Origin: Pseudomonas brassicacearum
GTDB lineage: Bacteria > Pseudomonadota > Gammaproteobacteria > Pseudomonadales > Pseudomonadaceae
NCBI RefSeq assembly: GCF_003732225.1
Contig: NZ_MOBJ01000034.1
Span: forward strand, 62,001 to 126,000
Reading direction: 5' to 3'
Length of the DNA stretch: 64,000 nt
The notes below the pieces were generated by a model, which saw only the letters and a program-made list of their open reading frames with translations, made no database searches and was not told the origin of the DNA. The position numbers and the translations under genes were made by a program. This document shows positions 17,869 to 26,560 of the stretch, one piece after another (within the stretch, counting starts at the first letter, position 1; every line of letters starts with the position of its first letter).

Positions 17869-17962
17869 ATCGCGAGCAAGCTCGCTCCCACATTTGATCC
17901 TGGATGGACACAGATTATGTGTACGACAAAGGTACAGTGTGGGAGCGAGCTTGCTCGCGATA
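17869..17962. repeat. REP pair (BIME) between convergent genes
   Basis: Inverted units at 17869-17892 and 17937-17961 flank 44 bp and separate the 3' ends of two convergent genes. Confidence 0.9.
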
Positions 17963-17968
17963 GCGGTG

Positions 17969-19198
17969 TTAACGAAGTAACCCGGTATCCAGCACTTTCG
18001 ACGGCTCGCCGATAATGCTCTCGGCCAGCGTCACAAACGCTTTGGTGCTGACCCGGTCCAGTTGCATGGCGCCGCGTAACATGTCGTCCAGCGAGCGCTT
18101 GTTGCGGGTTTTCAGACGAATTTCGCGATCCAGTTCCTGTAGCAGCAACACCGCTTTGGCGACCTGTGCCGCGCTGAGCTGATCGCCGCGCAGAGTGCTG
18201 ACGTTATGGCTGGCTTTTGCCATTTTGTCTTCCAGCGTCTGATAACGATCATCGCTCATGCCGCCGGCACGGCGCAGCAGCTCAATGGCGTAGTACTCGG
18301 CAAAGCCTTCGCTGATCCAGTCACTGCGATCACTGTCCTTGATCCGCCCGAACACCTGGGCCAATTCGCGAATCAACGGGCTGCTGCCGCTTTCGCTGAC
18401 CAACGGCAAACGACTGTGCAGATAAATCGACTCGTGCCCGGCCAGACTGCCGCGCCACATCGGATCAGCGGCCCCCACGATCAGCAGCTTGCCGGGATGA
18501 TGAGGGTACAGCGCCTGCACTTGCGGCCAGACAAAGGTCAGCAGCGTCAACACGTCCATCCGGCGCATGCCCTGCCCTTGCGGCGAGGCGACCGTGACTT
18601 CGGTTTCCCCCAGGCGCGTGCGTCGGCTTCCCAGGTTGCCGGCGAGCATCCAGCCTGTAGGCCGGTCGAGCCGCCGAGAAGCATTGTCGATGCGGAAGCG
18701 ATTCTTGCCGATCCGCGGCCAAGCGGTCTCGACGCTTTTCCAGCCCTCCGGCAATTCGAATTCCAGGCGCGATACCAGTTCGATGCCGTCCTGCTGATCG
18801 AGGCGCGCCGCCGGCACCAGATCGTCGCCACGCATCAGCGCCCAATTCGGCGTCATGCGGGTATCGAAACTGGCGTTTTTCAGGGAATGGCTGATGTGTA
18901 CGCGGTAGGTCAGGCTGGCCTTGTCGGCGGCCGGGCGCCAGACGCCACGCACCAGGTTACCCGGTGTGAGCTGCCACTGACCGTCGGCCTTGAAGTCGCT
19001 GTATTGGCTACCGTCGCCCAGATCAAAATCCAGGCTGCGCACCGCCGAGCCTTGCGCCAGAGTCAAGCGCACTTCAGCCTGATCGCTTTGCGGCAACAAT
19101 CGCACGTGGTAATCCAGATCGACTTTCTTTGCCGCCCACAACGGTGAACTCAGCAGTAAAAGCGACAATGCCAACGGCAGCCTCAACCCCACAGCCAT
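17969..19198 (-). CDS. Exported M1/M61-like gluzincin with degraded zinc site
   Basis: 409 aa from ATG 19198 (GAAGGAG five bases upstream). Signal peptide about residues 1-23, ending LWA. The N-terminal half is beta-rich and resembles the M61 N-terminal domain. The C-terminal half carries LIRELAQVFGRI and, 14 residues on, WISEGFAEYYAIE. The second block matches the third-ligand region (SEGFAEYY) of gluzincins, but HExxH has become RELAQ, losing both zinc histidines. It is probably a periplasmic non-catalytic homologue. It lies 39 bp downstream of ycgN. Confidence 0.7.
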   Translation of the reverse strand: MAVGLRLPLALSLLLLSSPLWAAKKVDLDYHVRLLPQSDQAEVRLTLAQGSAVRSLDFDLGDGSQYSDFKADGQWQLTPGNLVRGVWRPAADKASLTYRVHISHSLKNASFDTRMTPNWALMRGDDLVPAARLDQQDGIELVSRLEFELPEGWKSVETAWPRIGKNRFRIDNASRRLDRPTGWMLAGNLGSRRTRLGETEVTVASPQGQGMRRMDVLTLLTFVWPQVQALYPHHPGKLLIVGAADPMWRGSLAGHESIYLHSRLPLVSESGSSPLIRELAQVFGRIKDSDRSDWISEGFAEYYAIELLRRAGGMSDDRYQTLEDKMAKASHNVSTLRGDQLSAAQVAKAVLLLQELDREIRLKTRNKRSLDDMLRGAMQLDRVSTKAFVTLAESIIGEPSKVLDTGLLR

Positions 19199-19237
19199 AC
19201 ACACTCCTTCGTGACTTGCCCGTACTACGACAGGTGC

Positions 19238-19687
19238 TTAACCCGCCCGAAAAATCAGATGATCTTCCCAATCATCCTCAGCCACGCTGCCTTCGGCGAG
19301 CATGCGCCCGGACTGGGAAATCCGCTCGTGGTGCACGGCGTCGCGATCGCCGCAAACCAGATGATGCCAGAGTGGCAAGTCCTTGCCCTCACTGACCAAC
19401 CGGTAACCGCAGGTCGGCGGCAGCCACTTGAACTGATCGGCCTTGCCCGGCGTGAGCTGGATGCAATCGGGCACTGAATCGCGACGGTTTGGATAGTCGG
19501 TGCACTGACAGGTTTTCAGGTCCAGCAGTTTGCAGGCGATACGCGTGTAGTAGACGCTGCTGTCTTCTTCATCCTCAAGCTTTTGCAGGCAGCACAGGCC
19601 ACATCCGTCGCACAACGACTCCCACTCCTCTTGATCGAGTTGTTCGAGGGTTTTGCGTATCCAGAAAGGTTCGACTTTGGCGGCCAT
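19238..19687 (-). CDS. ycgN: YcgN-family cysteine-cluster protein (UPF0260)
   Basis: 149 aa, full length. The family cysteine pattern is intact: CDGCGLCCLQK, then CKLLDLKTCQCTDYPNRR and CIQL, likely a metal or Fe-S site (CxxC-zinc-ribbon-like family). The biochemical role is unknown. It begins a two-gene run with the degraded peptidase homologue. Confidence 0.85.
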   Translation of the reverse strand: MAAKVEPFWIRKTLEQLDQEEWESLCDGCGLCCLQKLEDEEDSSVYYTRIACKLLDLKTCQCTDYPNRRDSVPDCIQLTPGKADQFKWLPPTCGYRLVSEGKDLPLWHHLVCGDRDAVHHERISQSGRMLAEGSVAEDDWEDHLIFRAG

Positions 19688-19841
19688 GGTTCAAGCATCA
19701 GCATCAGGTGGTGAAAAGGCCGCCAGTCTAGTGCCCAAGACCCCGCGGGCCAAGCGCTGGCGACTGTCGGTACAACAGGACTTGTCAGCTTTCACGCCGC
19801 AAAGTAGCTTTGCGAGTCCAAATGTAGTCAGGAACTCGTCC

Positions 19842-20435
19842 ATGAGCGCTAATCCCCGCGTTGCCGAATATGCCATTCACCCACAGTTCACTGACCGCTG
19901 GTCGCCGCGTGCCTTCACCGGTGAAAGTATCCCTGAAGAGACCCTGCTGAGCTTCTTCGAAGCCGCTCGCTGGGCGCCGTCGGCCTACAACTCGCAGCCA
20001 TGGCGTTTTCTCTACGCGCGCCGCGACACGCCGAACTGGGAGCGCTACCTGGGTCTGCTGAACGAGTTCAACCGTAGCTGGGCGCAACACGCCTCGGCCC
20101 TGGTGATCGTGATCTCGAAAACCACCTTCACCGCGCCTGGCGCCACCGAAGAAACCCCGGCCCTGTGGCACACCTTCGACACCGGTTCCGCCTGGGGCCA
20201 TCTGGCGCTGCAAGCCACTATCAGCGGCTGGCACACCCACGGCATGGCCGGTTTTGATCAAGAGCTGACCCGCAAGGAGCTGAACATTCCTGAAGGCTAC
20301 GCGCTGCACGCGGCCGTCGCGATCGGCAAGCTGGGCGACAAGGCGACCCTCGCTGAATACCTGCAAGCCCGGGAAACCCCAAGCCCGCGTGTTCCGCTGA
20401 GCGAGTTGGCGGCTGAGGGTGATTTCACTCTGTAA
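19842..20435 (+). CDS. Nitroreductase-family FMN oxidoreductase
   Basis: 197 aa from ATG 19842 (CAGGAA upstream). FMN-binding signatures are RWSPRAFTGE near residue 18 and FFEAARWAPSAYNSQPWRFLYARR about 40-62, with GHLALQATISGWHTHGMAGFD later. It likely reduces nitro or quinone compounds with NAD(P)H; the substrate is not deducible. It is head-to-head with ycgN. Confidence 0.8.
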   Translation: MSANPRVAEYAIHPQFTDRWSPRAFTGESIPEETLLSFFEAARWAPSAYNSQPWRFLYARRDTPNWERYLGLLNEFNRSWAQHASALVIVISKTTFTAPGATEETPALWHTFDTGSAWGHLALQATISGWHTHGMAGFDQELTRKELNIPEGYALHAAVAIGKLGDKATLAEYLQARETPSPRVPLSELAAEGDFTL

Positions 20436-20453
20436 GCCACAGCGAAAAACCAA

Positions 20454-20543
20454 TGTGGGAGCGAGCTTGCTCGCGATAGCGGCCTTACAGTCACCAATGA
20501 TGTTGAAGGTGATGGCCCCATCGCGAGCAAGCTCGCTCCCACA
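20454..20543. repeat. REP pair (BIME) between convergent genes
   Basis: Inverted 24-bp units at 20454-20477 and 20520-20543 lie between the nitroreductase and dehydrogenase 3' ends. Confidence 0.9.
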
Positions 20544-20559
20544 GTTGTTCTGTGTGGTA

Positions 20560-21492
20560 TCAATACCCGCGTGTGAAATCCACTTCTCCGCGCAACGCTT
20601 CGCCCGCCTGATACGCCCGCAGATTCTCGAGAAACAACTGCACCATCATCGACGGTGAGGTGGGTGCCGAGCTGTGGCCGGTCAGCAGCAAGCCCCAGGC
20701 GGTCCAGAACGGATGACGCTGCGGCAACGGCTCCTGACGGCAGACGTCGATCACCGCGCCCGCCAGATGCCCTTCCTTCAACGCCTCCACCAGATCCGCA
20801 TCGACCACGGCGACACCGCGCCCGACGTTGATGAACAAGCCGGTCGACTTGAACTGTTTGAACAGCGCAGCGTTGTACAGATCGTGAGTGTTCGGCGTGT
20901 TCGGCAACAGGTTGACCACGTAATCGACTTCACCGACCAGACGACCCAAGTCTTCCAGCCCCGCGACTTCAATGAACGGCGCCTGCTCACGCGGTTGGCT
21001 GGCGATCCCGTACAGCTTGACGCCGAAAGGCACCAGGAATTGCGCCACGCTCTGGCCAATATCACCGGCACCGACAATCAGCACCTTGCGCCCCGCCAGG
21101 CTCTGGCCCAGGCGATTGTCCCACTTGCGCTCGACCTGGCTGACCAGCCGCGCCAGCACTTCGCGCTCATGGCCCAGCATGTAGGTCAGCACGTATTCAG
21201 CCATCACCTGACCAAAAATCCCCACTGCACGGGTCAGCCGGTAGTGACGTGGCAAGCCGTCGGCGAGCAACGGCGTAATACCGGCCCAGGTCGATTGCAG
21301 CCACTGAGGCTCGTGACCTTGACGCAGCAGCGTCGCCAACAGGTCCGGCTGACCGAGCCAGACCGGACAGTCGGCGGCCAGGCTGGCCAGTTCAGCAGAG
21401 TCGCCGCTGGTCAGTACTTGCAGTTCAGGCGCGGCCTGACGCAACAGTTGGGCATACACAGCGTGGTCGTGTTCGGCAATCAGAACGCGCAT
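20560..21492 (-). CDS. D-2-hydroxyacid dehydrogenase (glyoxylate/hydroxypyruvate reductase-like)
   Basis: 310 aa. The Rossmann motif GAGDIGQSVAQFLVPFG (about residues 145-160) is followed by VDYVVNLLPNTPNT, FINVGRGVAVVDADLVEAL (the conserved Arg) and DVCRQEPLP (Glu). The catalytic His is in LLLTGHSSAP. It reduces 2-oxoacids with NAD(P)H. The substrate is not determined by sequence. GhrA-like enzymes have this length. Confidence 0.85.
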   Translation of the reverse strand: MRVLIAEHDHAVYAQLLRQAAPELQVLTSGDSAELASLAADCPVWLGQPDLLATLLRQGHEPQWLQSTWAGITPLLADGLPRHYRLTRAVGIFGQVMAEYVLTYMLGHEREVLARLVSQVERKWDNRLGQSLAGRKVLIVGAGDIGQSVAQFLVPFGVKLYGIASQPREQAPFIEVAGLEDLGRLVGEVDYVVNLLPNTPNTHDLYNAALFKQFKSTGLFINVGRGVAVVDADLVEALKEGHLAGAVIDVCRQEPLPQRHPFWTAWGLLLTGHSSAPTSPSMMVQLFLENLRAYQAGEALRGEVDFTRGY

Positions 21493-21619
21493 GGTTCAAA
21501 CCTTCAAAAACAGTGCACAAGACCGCCGAAAGAGTGTTTCTCCCTCGCTCGCGGCCCTCGCCAAAATTATCAATTCCATTATTTCAAGGGACTCTGGACA
21601 GAGCCCCTACAGATATCCG

Positions 21620-21913
21620 TCAAATCGGATCATTGCGTCGCAGCAACTCTTCAGGCAAGTGCTCGATGTACTCGTCTTCGGCCGGCGGCATTTGCAGGTG
21701 ATAGCCCTGCTTGTCGAGGTTTTCCAGCACCAGCGTGATGTCTTCGCGCGAGAGCTTGCGCTCAGGGGTCAACACCAGGTCGAAGGCATGATGCGGTTTG
21801 CCGAACGCCAACAGCAGGTTTTCCGGGACGCGCTCCAGTGCATCGCTTTTGAGCACGTAGAGGTACATCTCGTTTTTCTTCAGGCTTCGGTAGATAGAGC
21901 AAATACGTTTCAA
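21620..21913 (-). CDS. ycgL: YcgL-domain protein
   Basis: 97 aa, full-length YcgL family (MKRICSIYRSLKKNEMYLYV start, then PHHAFDLVLTPERKL). No catalytic residues are evident and the function is unknown. The start overlaps the rnd stop by 4 bp (ATGA), so it is coupled to RNase D, a linkage common in gammaproteobacteria. Confidence 0.9.
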   Translation of the reverse strand: MKRICSIYRSLKKNEMYLYVLKSDALERVPENLLLAFGKPHHAFDLVLTPERKLSREDITLVLENLDKQGYHLQMPPAEDEYIEHLPEELLRRNDPI

Positions 21914-23043
21914 GGCTGTTCTCCGGCAGTGGCCAGGCTGTCGAGCAAGGCCTGGCCCATCAATTCGCGGCGCCAGCCACGCAGCGAATCAGGCAATTGG
22001 TAAGGACCCTCGGGGAAGCCGCTTTTGAGCAAGGCTTCGAGGGTTTTCTTGCGCAGCATCAGTTCCGGGGCAATGTTCAAGCGTTCAGCTTCGGCCTGAC
22101 CCAGCGCCCGCAGACGCTTGACCAGTGCCGTGGCCTCCACCGGCAATGGCTCCGGCACCGCTGGCGGCCATTGGTCCGGCGAAACACTGCCCGCCTGCTT
22201 GATCAAACCCAGCAGAAACTCACCGTCCTGACGCACGGTGCGCGGGTGCATGTCTTCGATTTTCGCCAATGCCCCGAGATTGTCCGGCTGGGTGCGTGCC
22301 AGCGGCCACAACGAATGCTCGCGCACGATACGGTTGCGCGGCAGATCGCGGGCACGCGCTTCGCGCTCGCGCCAGGCACAGAGTTCACGCAGCACGGCGA
22401 GTTGGGCACGGGAGAGTTTCCAGGCCAGCTTGGCCTCACGGTAAACCTCGTAAGGATCGACGTCGCGGCGCAGGTTGGCCACCAGTTCGGCGCCATCCTC
22501 CAGGACCCAGGCGTACTTGTCGTCTGACAGTTTCGGCCGCAGACGCACGAAAACCTCCGCCAGATGCAACGCATCTTCGGCGGCGTAGCTGATCTGGGTG
22601 TCCGAGAGCGGACGTTGCAACCAGTCGGAACGGGTTTCGCCCTTGGGCAGGTCGATGCCGAGCACCTCCGACACCAGACGCGAGTACCCCATGGAGAAAC
22701 CGAGGTTCAAATAAGCAGCTCCAAGCTGTGTATCGAACAACGGCGCTGGCAGGCTGCCGGTCAAACGCAACAGGACTTCGAGGTCTTCGCTACAGGCGTG
22801 CACCACTTTGACCACTGCCGGGTTTTCCAGCAATTGGGCCAGCGGCTGCCAGTTGTCGATCGTCAAAGGATCAATCAGGAAAGCGCGCTCGCCATCGCCA
22901 ATCTGCAACAGGCCGGCGATCGGGTAAAAGGTGTCGACCCGCATGAATTCGGTGTCGAGGGCGACGAACGGCAACTGCTGCCATTGGGCGCAAAACTGAC
23001 CGAGGCTATCGTTGTCGCGAATCCAGTGAATATCGATGGCCAC
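21910..23043 (-). CDS. rnd: Ribonuclease D
   Basis: 377 aa from a GTG at 23043, matching the usual length (about 375). The DEDD exonuclease domain is intact: VALDTEFMR (Exo I), KVVHACSEDLEVL (Exo II) and YAAEDALHLAEVF (Exo III, Tyr-dependent). HRDC domains follow. It trims 3' ends of tRNA and other small RNAs. The frame is open 34 codons further upstream, but family alignment supports the GTG. Confidence 0.9.
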   Translation of the reverse strand: MAIDIHWIRDNDSLGQFCAQWQQLPFVALDTEFMRVDTFYPIAGLLQIGDGERAFLIDPLTIDNWQPLAQLLENPAVVKVVHACSEDLEVLLRLTGSLPAPLFDTQLGAAYLNLGFSMGYSRLVSEVLGIDLPKGETRSDWLQRPLSDTQISYAAEDALHLAEVFVRLRPKLSDDKYAWVLEDGAELVANLRRDVDPYEVYREAKLAWKLSRAQLAVLRELCAWREREARARDLPRNRIVREHSLWPLARTQPDNLGALAKIEDMHPRTVRQDGEFLLGLIKQAGSVSPDQWPPAVPEPLPVEATALVKRLRALGQAEAERLNIAPELMLRKKTLEALLKSGFPEGPYQLPDSLRGWRRELMGQALLDSLATAGEQP

Positions 23044-23154
23044 ACGGCTCTCCCTTGAAGAATGGCGCGCAGTATATATCGCCCCCGGCGATTTCCGCGC
23101 ACTGACTGAGCAAGAGCTTGAGCGAAAACACCCGCTGCACACCAATAATAGAAG

Positions 23155-23817
23155 CTAGTCGGCTTTATGCAGCACGTAGACCCGCGGCAAGTCGCTGCCG
23201 GGCAGAGTGTCCAGGTATTTGAGAATCTTGAAACCCGCTTGCCGGAACTCTGCCTCAAGTTCGGCCCGGGTGGCCAGCTGACGCGGCTCCGGGTCATCGC
23301 CAAACCGCGCACGCAGCATGAAATATCCGTCGAGCTGTGCTGACACGATCAGCGTGTCACGACTGACGCGATGGAACTCACGCAGCATCGCCAAGCGGTG
23401 TTCACTGTGTTCGATGTGCTGAAACAACCGCATGCAAAAAATGCAGTCCACGGCGTTTTCCGGCAAACCAATGGTGAATGCCGAACTCTGAAAGGTTTTA
23501 ACGCGCTTGAGCAGCTCGGCCGGATGGTGAGTCTGGGCGTGGTTGAGCATTTCCTGGGACGGATCGGTGGCGAGAATCACCCGGTTACCGTGCTCGGCCA
23601 GTACCGGCCAGTTGCCCCCTGCCCCGCAGGCCACATCGAGAATCAGCCCCGGTTCGCCGGCGACCTTGAGTGCGCGCCGCACCAGCCGTTTGCCACGCCA
23701 CTGCAAAAACCGCTGCACCAGCCCACGGGGATGCGGCTGGAGGCAGACTCGAGCGTGCTCCTGATCGTAGCGTCGGGCAAATTCGTGCTCGACTGAGGAG
23801 GGTGGTTGCGCAGACAT
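23155..23817 (-). CDS. Class I SAM-dependent methyltransferase
   Basis: 220 aa from the Met of MSAQPPSSVEHEF. Motif I is ILDVACGAGGNWPVL, the acidic residue is in ILATDPSQEML, and CIFCMRLFQHIEH lies at motif IV. The methyl acceptor is unknown. An in-frame ATG 26 codons upstream lacks support. Its promoter region borders the glutamine-synthetase-like gene, also on the minus strand. Confidence 0.75.
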   Translation of the reverse strand: MSAQPPSSVEHEFARRYDQEHARVCLQPHPRGLVQRFLQWRGKRLVRRALKVAGEPGLILDVACGAGGNWPVLAEHGNRVILATDPSQEMLNHAQTHHPAELLKRVKTFQSSAFTIGLPENAVDCIFCMRLFQHIEHSEHRLAMLREFHRVSRDTLIVSAQLDGYFMLRARFGDDPEPRQLATRAELEAEFRQAGFKILKYLDTLPGSDLPRVYVLHKAD

Positions 23818-23925
23818 AACTGGCGACTCTTGATAAAGGGAACGACTTACGGGCGACAGGTTATCAAGCGGCGCGTGAAAAAAAGGTTTAATCACGACAC
23901 AGGCTCTAGTCTGCCGCGTTCAGCA

Positions 23926-25308
23926 TCACGCCTGATGCAAGTACCAGCGCCAGTCCTGCTCCCCGACCTCGCCCATGAACTGACGGTACTCGGCACGTTT
24001 CACCGCCAGGTAAACCCCGAGGAATTTCCCGCCGAATGCATCCCGCACCCAGGCCGAGCCTTCAAGCGCGCGCAAGGTGGTCAGCCAGTCGGTCGGCAGC
24101 AACTCGCTGGCCTGGGCGTAACCATTGCCTTCGACCGGTGCGCCGGGATCGCGCTGTTCGCGAATACCGCGATGGATACCGGCCAGAATCGCTGCGGCCG
24201 CCAGGTAAGGGTTGGCGTCAGCGCCACAGATGCGGTGCTCGATGTGCCGGGAAAACGCCGGTCCACCCGGCACTCGCAGGCTAACGGTGCGGTTGTCCAC
24301 GCCCCAGGTCGCGGCCAGCGGCGCGTAGCTGTTGGTCTGGAAACGCCGATAGGAGTTGGCATTCGGGCAGAACATCAGCAAGGAATCGAGCAAGGTGCTG
24401 AGCATGCCGCCAACCGCGTGTTTGAGCAGTGGTGTGCCGTCCGGCGCTTCGCTGGCAAACAGATTGTTGCCGTCCCTGTCCGCCAGGCTGACGTGCATGT
24501 GCATACCGGTGCCCGCCAGGTCATCAAAGGGCTTGGCCATAAAACACGCGACCATCCCGTGCTTGTGCGCCACGCCTTTGACCAGACGCTTGTAACGCAC
24601 CGCTTCGTCCATTGCTTGCAAGGCGTCGCTGCGGTGTTCAAGGGTGATTTCCACCTGACCCGGGGCATACTCGGAAATCGCCGTGCGTGCCGGAATACCC
24701 TGGAGTTTGCAGGCCGCATAGAGGTCGGCGAGAAACGGTTCGATCTGTTCCAGCTCACGTAAACCGTAGACCTGGGTCGCTCGTGGCCGGCCTCCGTCGA
24801 CATCCCTCGCCGGTTGTGGTCGACCATTACTGTCGCGTTGCTGGTCGAGCAGGTAAAACTCCAGCTCCGCCGCCATCACCGGGTAATAACCGTCAGCCTT
24901 CAGCCCGTCGATGACCTTGGCCAGCAAATGCCGCGGATCGGCCACGGTCGCCGGCATGCCCTCCTCCGGGTGCATGCTGACTTGCACCGCCGCCATCGGA
25001 ATCTGCCGCCACGGCATGCGCTGCAAACTGCCGCTTACCGGATAGGCGCGGCAATCGATGTCGCCGACCTCCCAGACCAACCCGGAGTTTTCCACGTCCT
25101 CGCCATTGATCGTCAGCCCGAGGATGGTGCTCGGCAGTGGCCGGCCACTTTCATAGACCGCCAGCAGTTCATCGCGATGGAGCAATTTGCCCCGTGGCAC
25201 GCCGTTGTTGTCGAGGATGAACAACTCGAACATCTCGATATCCGGGTTGAGCTCAAGAAAGGTCAGGGCTTCTTGCTTCGGGGCAAAGAGGGTCGTGGCA
25301 AAACTCAT
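23926..25308 (-). CDS. Glutamine-synthetase-family ligase, probable gamma-glutamylpolyamine synthetase
   Basis: 460 aa. The catalytic domain carries MAAELEFYL (metal Glu), GQVEITLEH (metal Glu), GTGMHMHVSL (His), and RVPGGPAFSRHIEHRICGADANPYL (Arg/Glu). It lacks the adenylylation-type architecture of GlnA and resembles PuuA/Spu enzymes that add glutamate to polyamines. No other polyamine genes lie beside it, so the amine is unspecified. Confidence 0.8.
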   Translation of the reverse strand: MSFATTLFAPKQEALTFLELNPDIEMFELFILDNNGVPRGKLLHRDELLAVYESGRPLPSTILGLTINGEDVENSGLVWEVGDIDCRAYPVSGSLQRMPWRQIPMAAVQVSMHPEEGMPATVADPRHLLAKVIDGLKADGYYPVMAAELEFYLLDQQRDSNGRPQPARDVDGGRPRATQVYGLRELEQIEPFLADLYAACKLQGIPARTAISEYAPGQVEITLEHRSDALQAMDEAVRYKRLVKGVAHKHGMVACFMAKPFDDLAGTGMHMHVSLADRDGNNLFASEAPDGTPLLKHAVGGMLSTLLDSLLMFCPNANSYRRFQTNSYAPLAATWGVDNRTVSLRVPGGPAFSRHIEHRICGADANPYLAAAAILAGIHRGIREQRDPGAPVEGNGYAQASELLPTDWLTTLRALEGSAWVRDAFGGKFLGVYLAVKRAEYRQFMGEVGEQDWRWYLHQA

Positions 25309-25777
25309 GGGAACTCTCGTATTTCCGCGTCAGGCAAACGCGCAGGCGCTGCCAATTGTATCCATCGCCGCTGGCGAGGATTTGTCTGAAAACTCAACGG
25401 GAAATGTAGGCATCCGGTGGGCGCGCATGGCGACAGTGCCATAGCGCCCAAAAGGCCAGTTCAGAAGGAAGTGCAGACAGGTTCAGCGCGGTAGCGGGTG
25501 TGAATCGACGGCGATGCTGACGACATGACGCATGAGCGCCAGGCGAAGCCTCGGGGTGAGTGTCGACTGAGCAACCGTCCATAAAGTAAACCGCAGAACA
25601 CAGAGGCTGAGCAGCGTCACACGCAGCGATAAGTCGTTAAATCCAGACTTGAAGAACCTTGGTTGCTGATTGGCTAAACATACACCGTGTAATGGTTGCG
25701 CTCTTGCGCCATCGCACCTGACTACAAATACTGACGCGACCTCCCTTCATCCTCTGGCCACACTCAAGGACGACCCA
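25309..25777. other. 469-bp intergenic region between divergent genes
   Basis: It separates the glutamine-synthetase-like gene from the dehydratase-like gene. No ORF with a plausible start and family match, no REP and no strong palindrome was seen; it presumably holds both promoters. Confidence 0.5.
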
Positions 25778-26560
25778 ATGAAAGCTCGTTTACTGCTCTG
25801 CTCCTTGCTCACGCTCAGCGTCCAGGCCTATGCCCAAAATGCGCCCTCGCACCTGGACCAGGTAATTGAACGGGGTCACCTTAAGGTCTGTACCACCGGC
25901 GATTACAAGCCTTACACCTACCTGCGTGCAGAGGGAGGGTACGAAGGGATCGATATCGCCATGGCCCAATCCCTGGCGAAAAGTCTGAACGTCGACGTGC
26001 AATGGGTCCCCACCACCTGGAAGAACCTGATGACGGATTTTCTGGCCAACCGCTGCGACATTGGTATGGGCGGCATCTCGGTATCACTGGAGCGGCAGAA
26101 AAAAGCCTTTTTCAGCGATACGCTGGGCGTCGACGGAAAAATCCCACTGGTGCGTTGTGAAGATAAACACCGCTATCAAACCGTCGAACAGATCAACCAG
26201 TCCTCGGTGCGGCTGATCGAGCCCGCAGGAGGCACCAACGAAATATTTGCCCGCACTCACCTGCCCAACGCCACGCTGACCCTGTTCCCGGACAACGTAA
26301 CGATTTTCGAGCAACTGCTGGAAAACAAGGCCGACGTGATGATCACCGACGCTTCCGAAGCGCGGTATCAGCAGAAACAAAAACCCGGTTTGTGCGCGGT
26401 CAATCCTGAGCAGTACTTGCAGTACAGCGAGAAAGCCTACTTGCTCCCTCGCGACGATGTGGCCTGGAAGAGCTATGTGGATCAGTGGCTGCACCTGAGC
26501 AAAGCCACAGGTGCCTACGATGCGGTGCTCGCGCAGTGGTTGGCCGTTCCCGGTCACTGA
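25778..26560 (+). CDS. pheC: Periplasmic cyclohexadienyl dehydratase-like protein (PheC family)
   Basis: 260 aa from ATG 25778. Signal peptide about 1-19 (LSVQAYA). The mature protein has the solute-binding fold and follows P. aeruginosa PheC closely: LKVCTTGDYKPYTY, GGYEGIDIAMAQSL, GISVSLERQKKAFFS, PAGGTNEIFARTHL, PDNVTIFEQLLENKADVMITDASEA. The Glu of TDASEAR corresponds to what I recall as the catalytic acid of cyclohexadienyl dehydratase, so prephenate/arogenate dehydration is plausible. An amino-acid-binding role is the alternative. The 3' end overlaps convergent cynR by 7 bp. Confidence 0.75.
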   Translation: MKARLLLCSLLTLSVQAYAQNAPSHLDQVIERGHLKVCTTGDYKPYTYLRAEGGYEGIDIAMAQSLAKSLNVDVQWVPTTWKNLMTDFLANRCDIGMGGISVSLERQKKAFFSDTLGVDGKIPLVRCEDKHRYQTVEQINQSSVRLIEPAGGTNEIFARTHLPNATLTLFPDNVTIFEQLLENKADVMITDASEARYQQKQKPGLCAVNPEQYLQYSEKAYLLPRDDVAWKSYVDQWLHLSKATGAYDAVLAQWLAVPGH

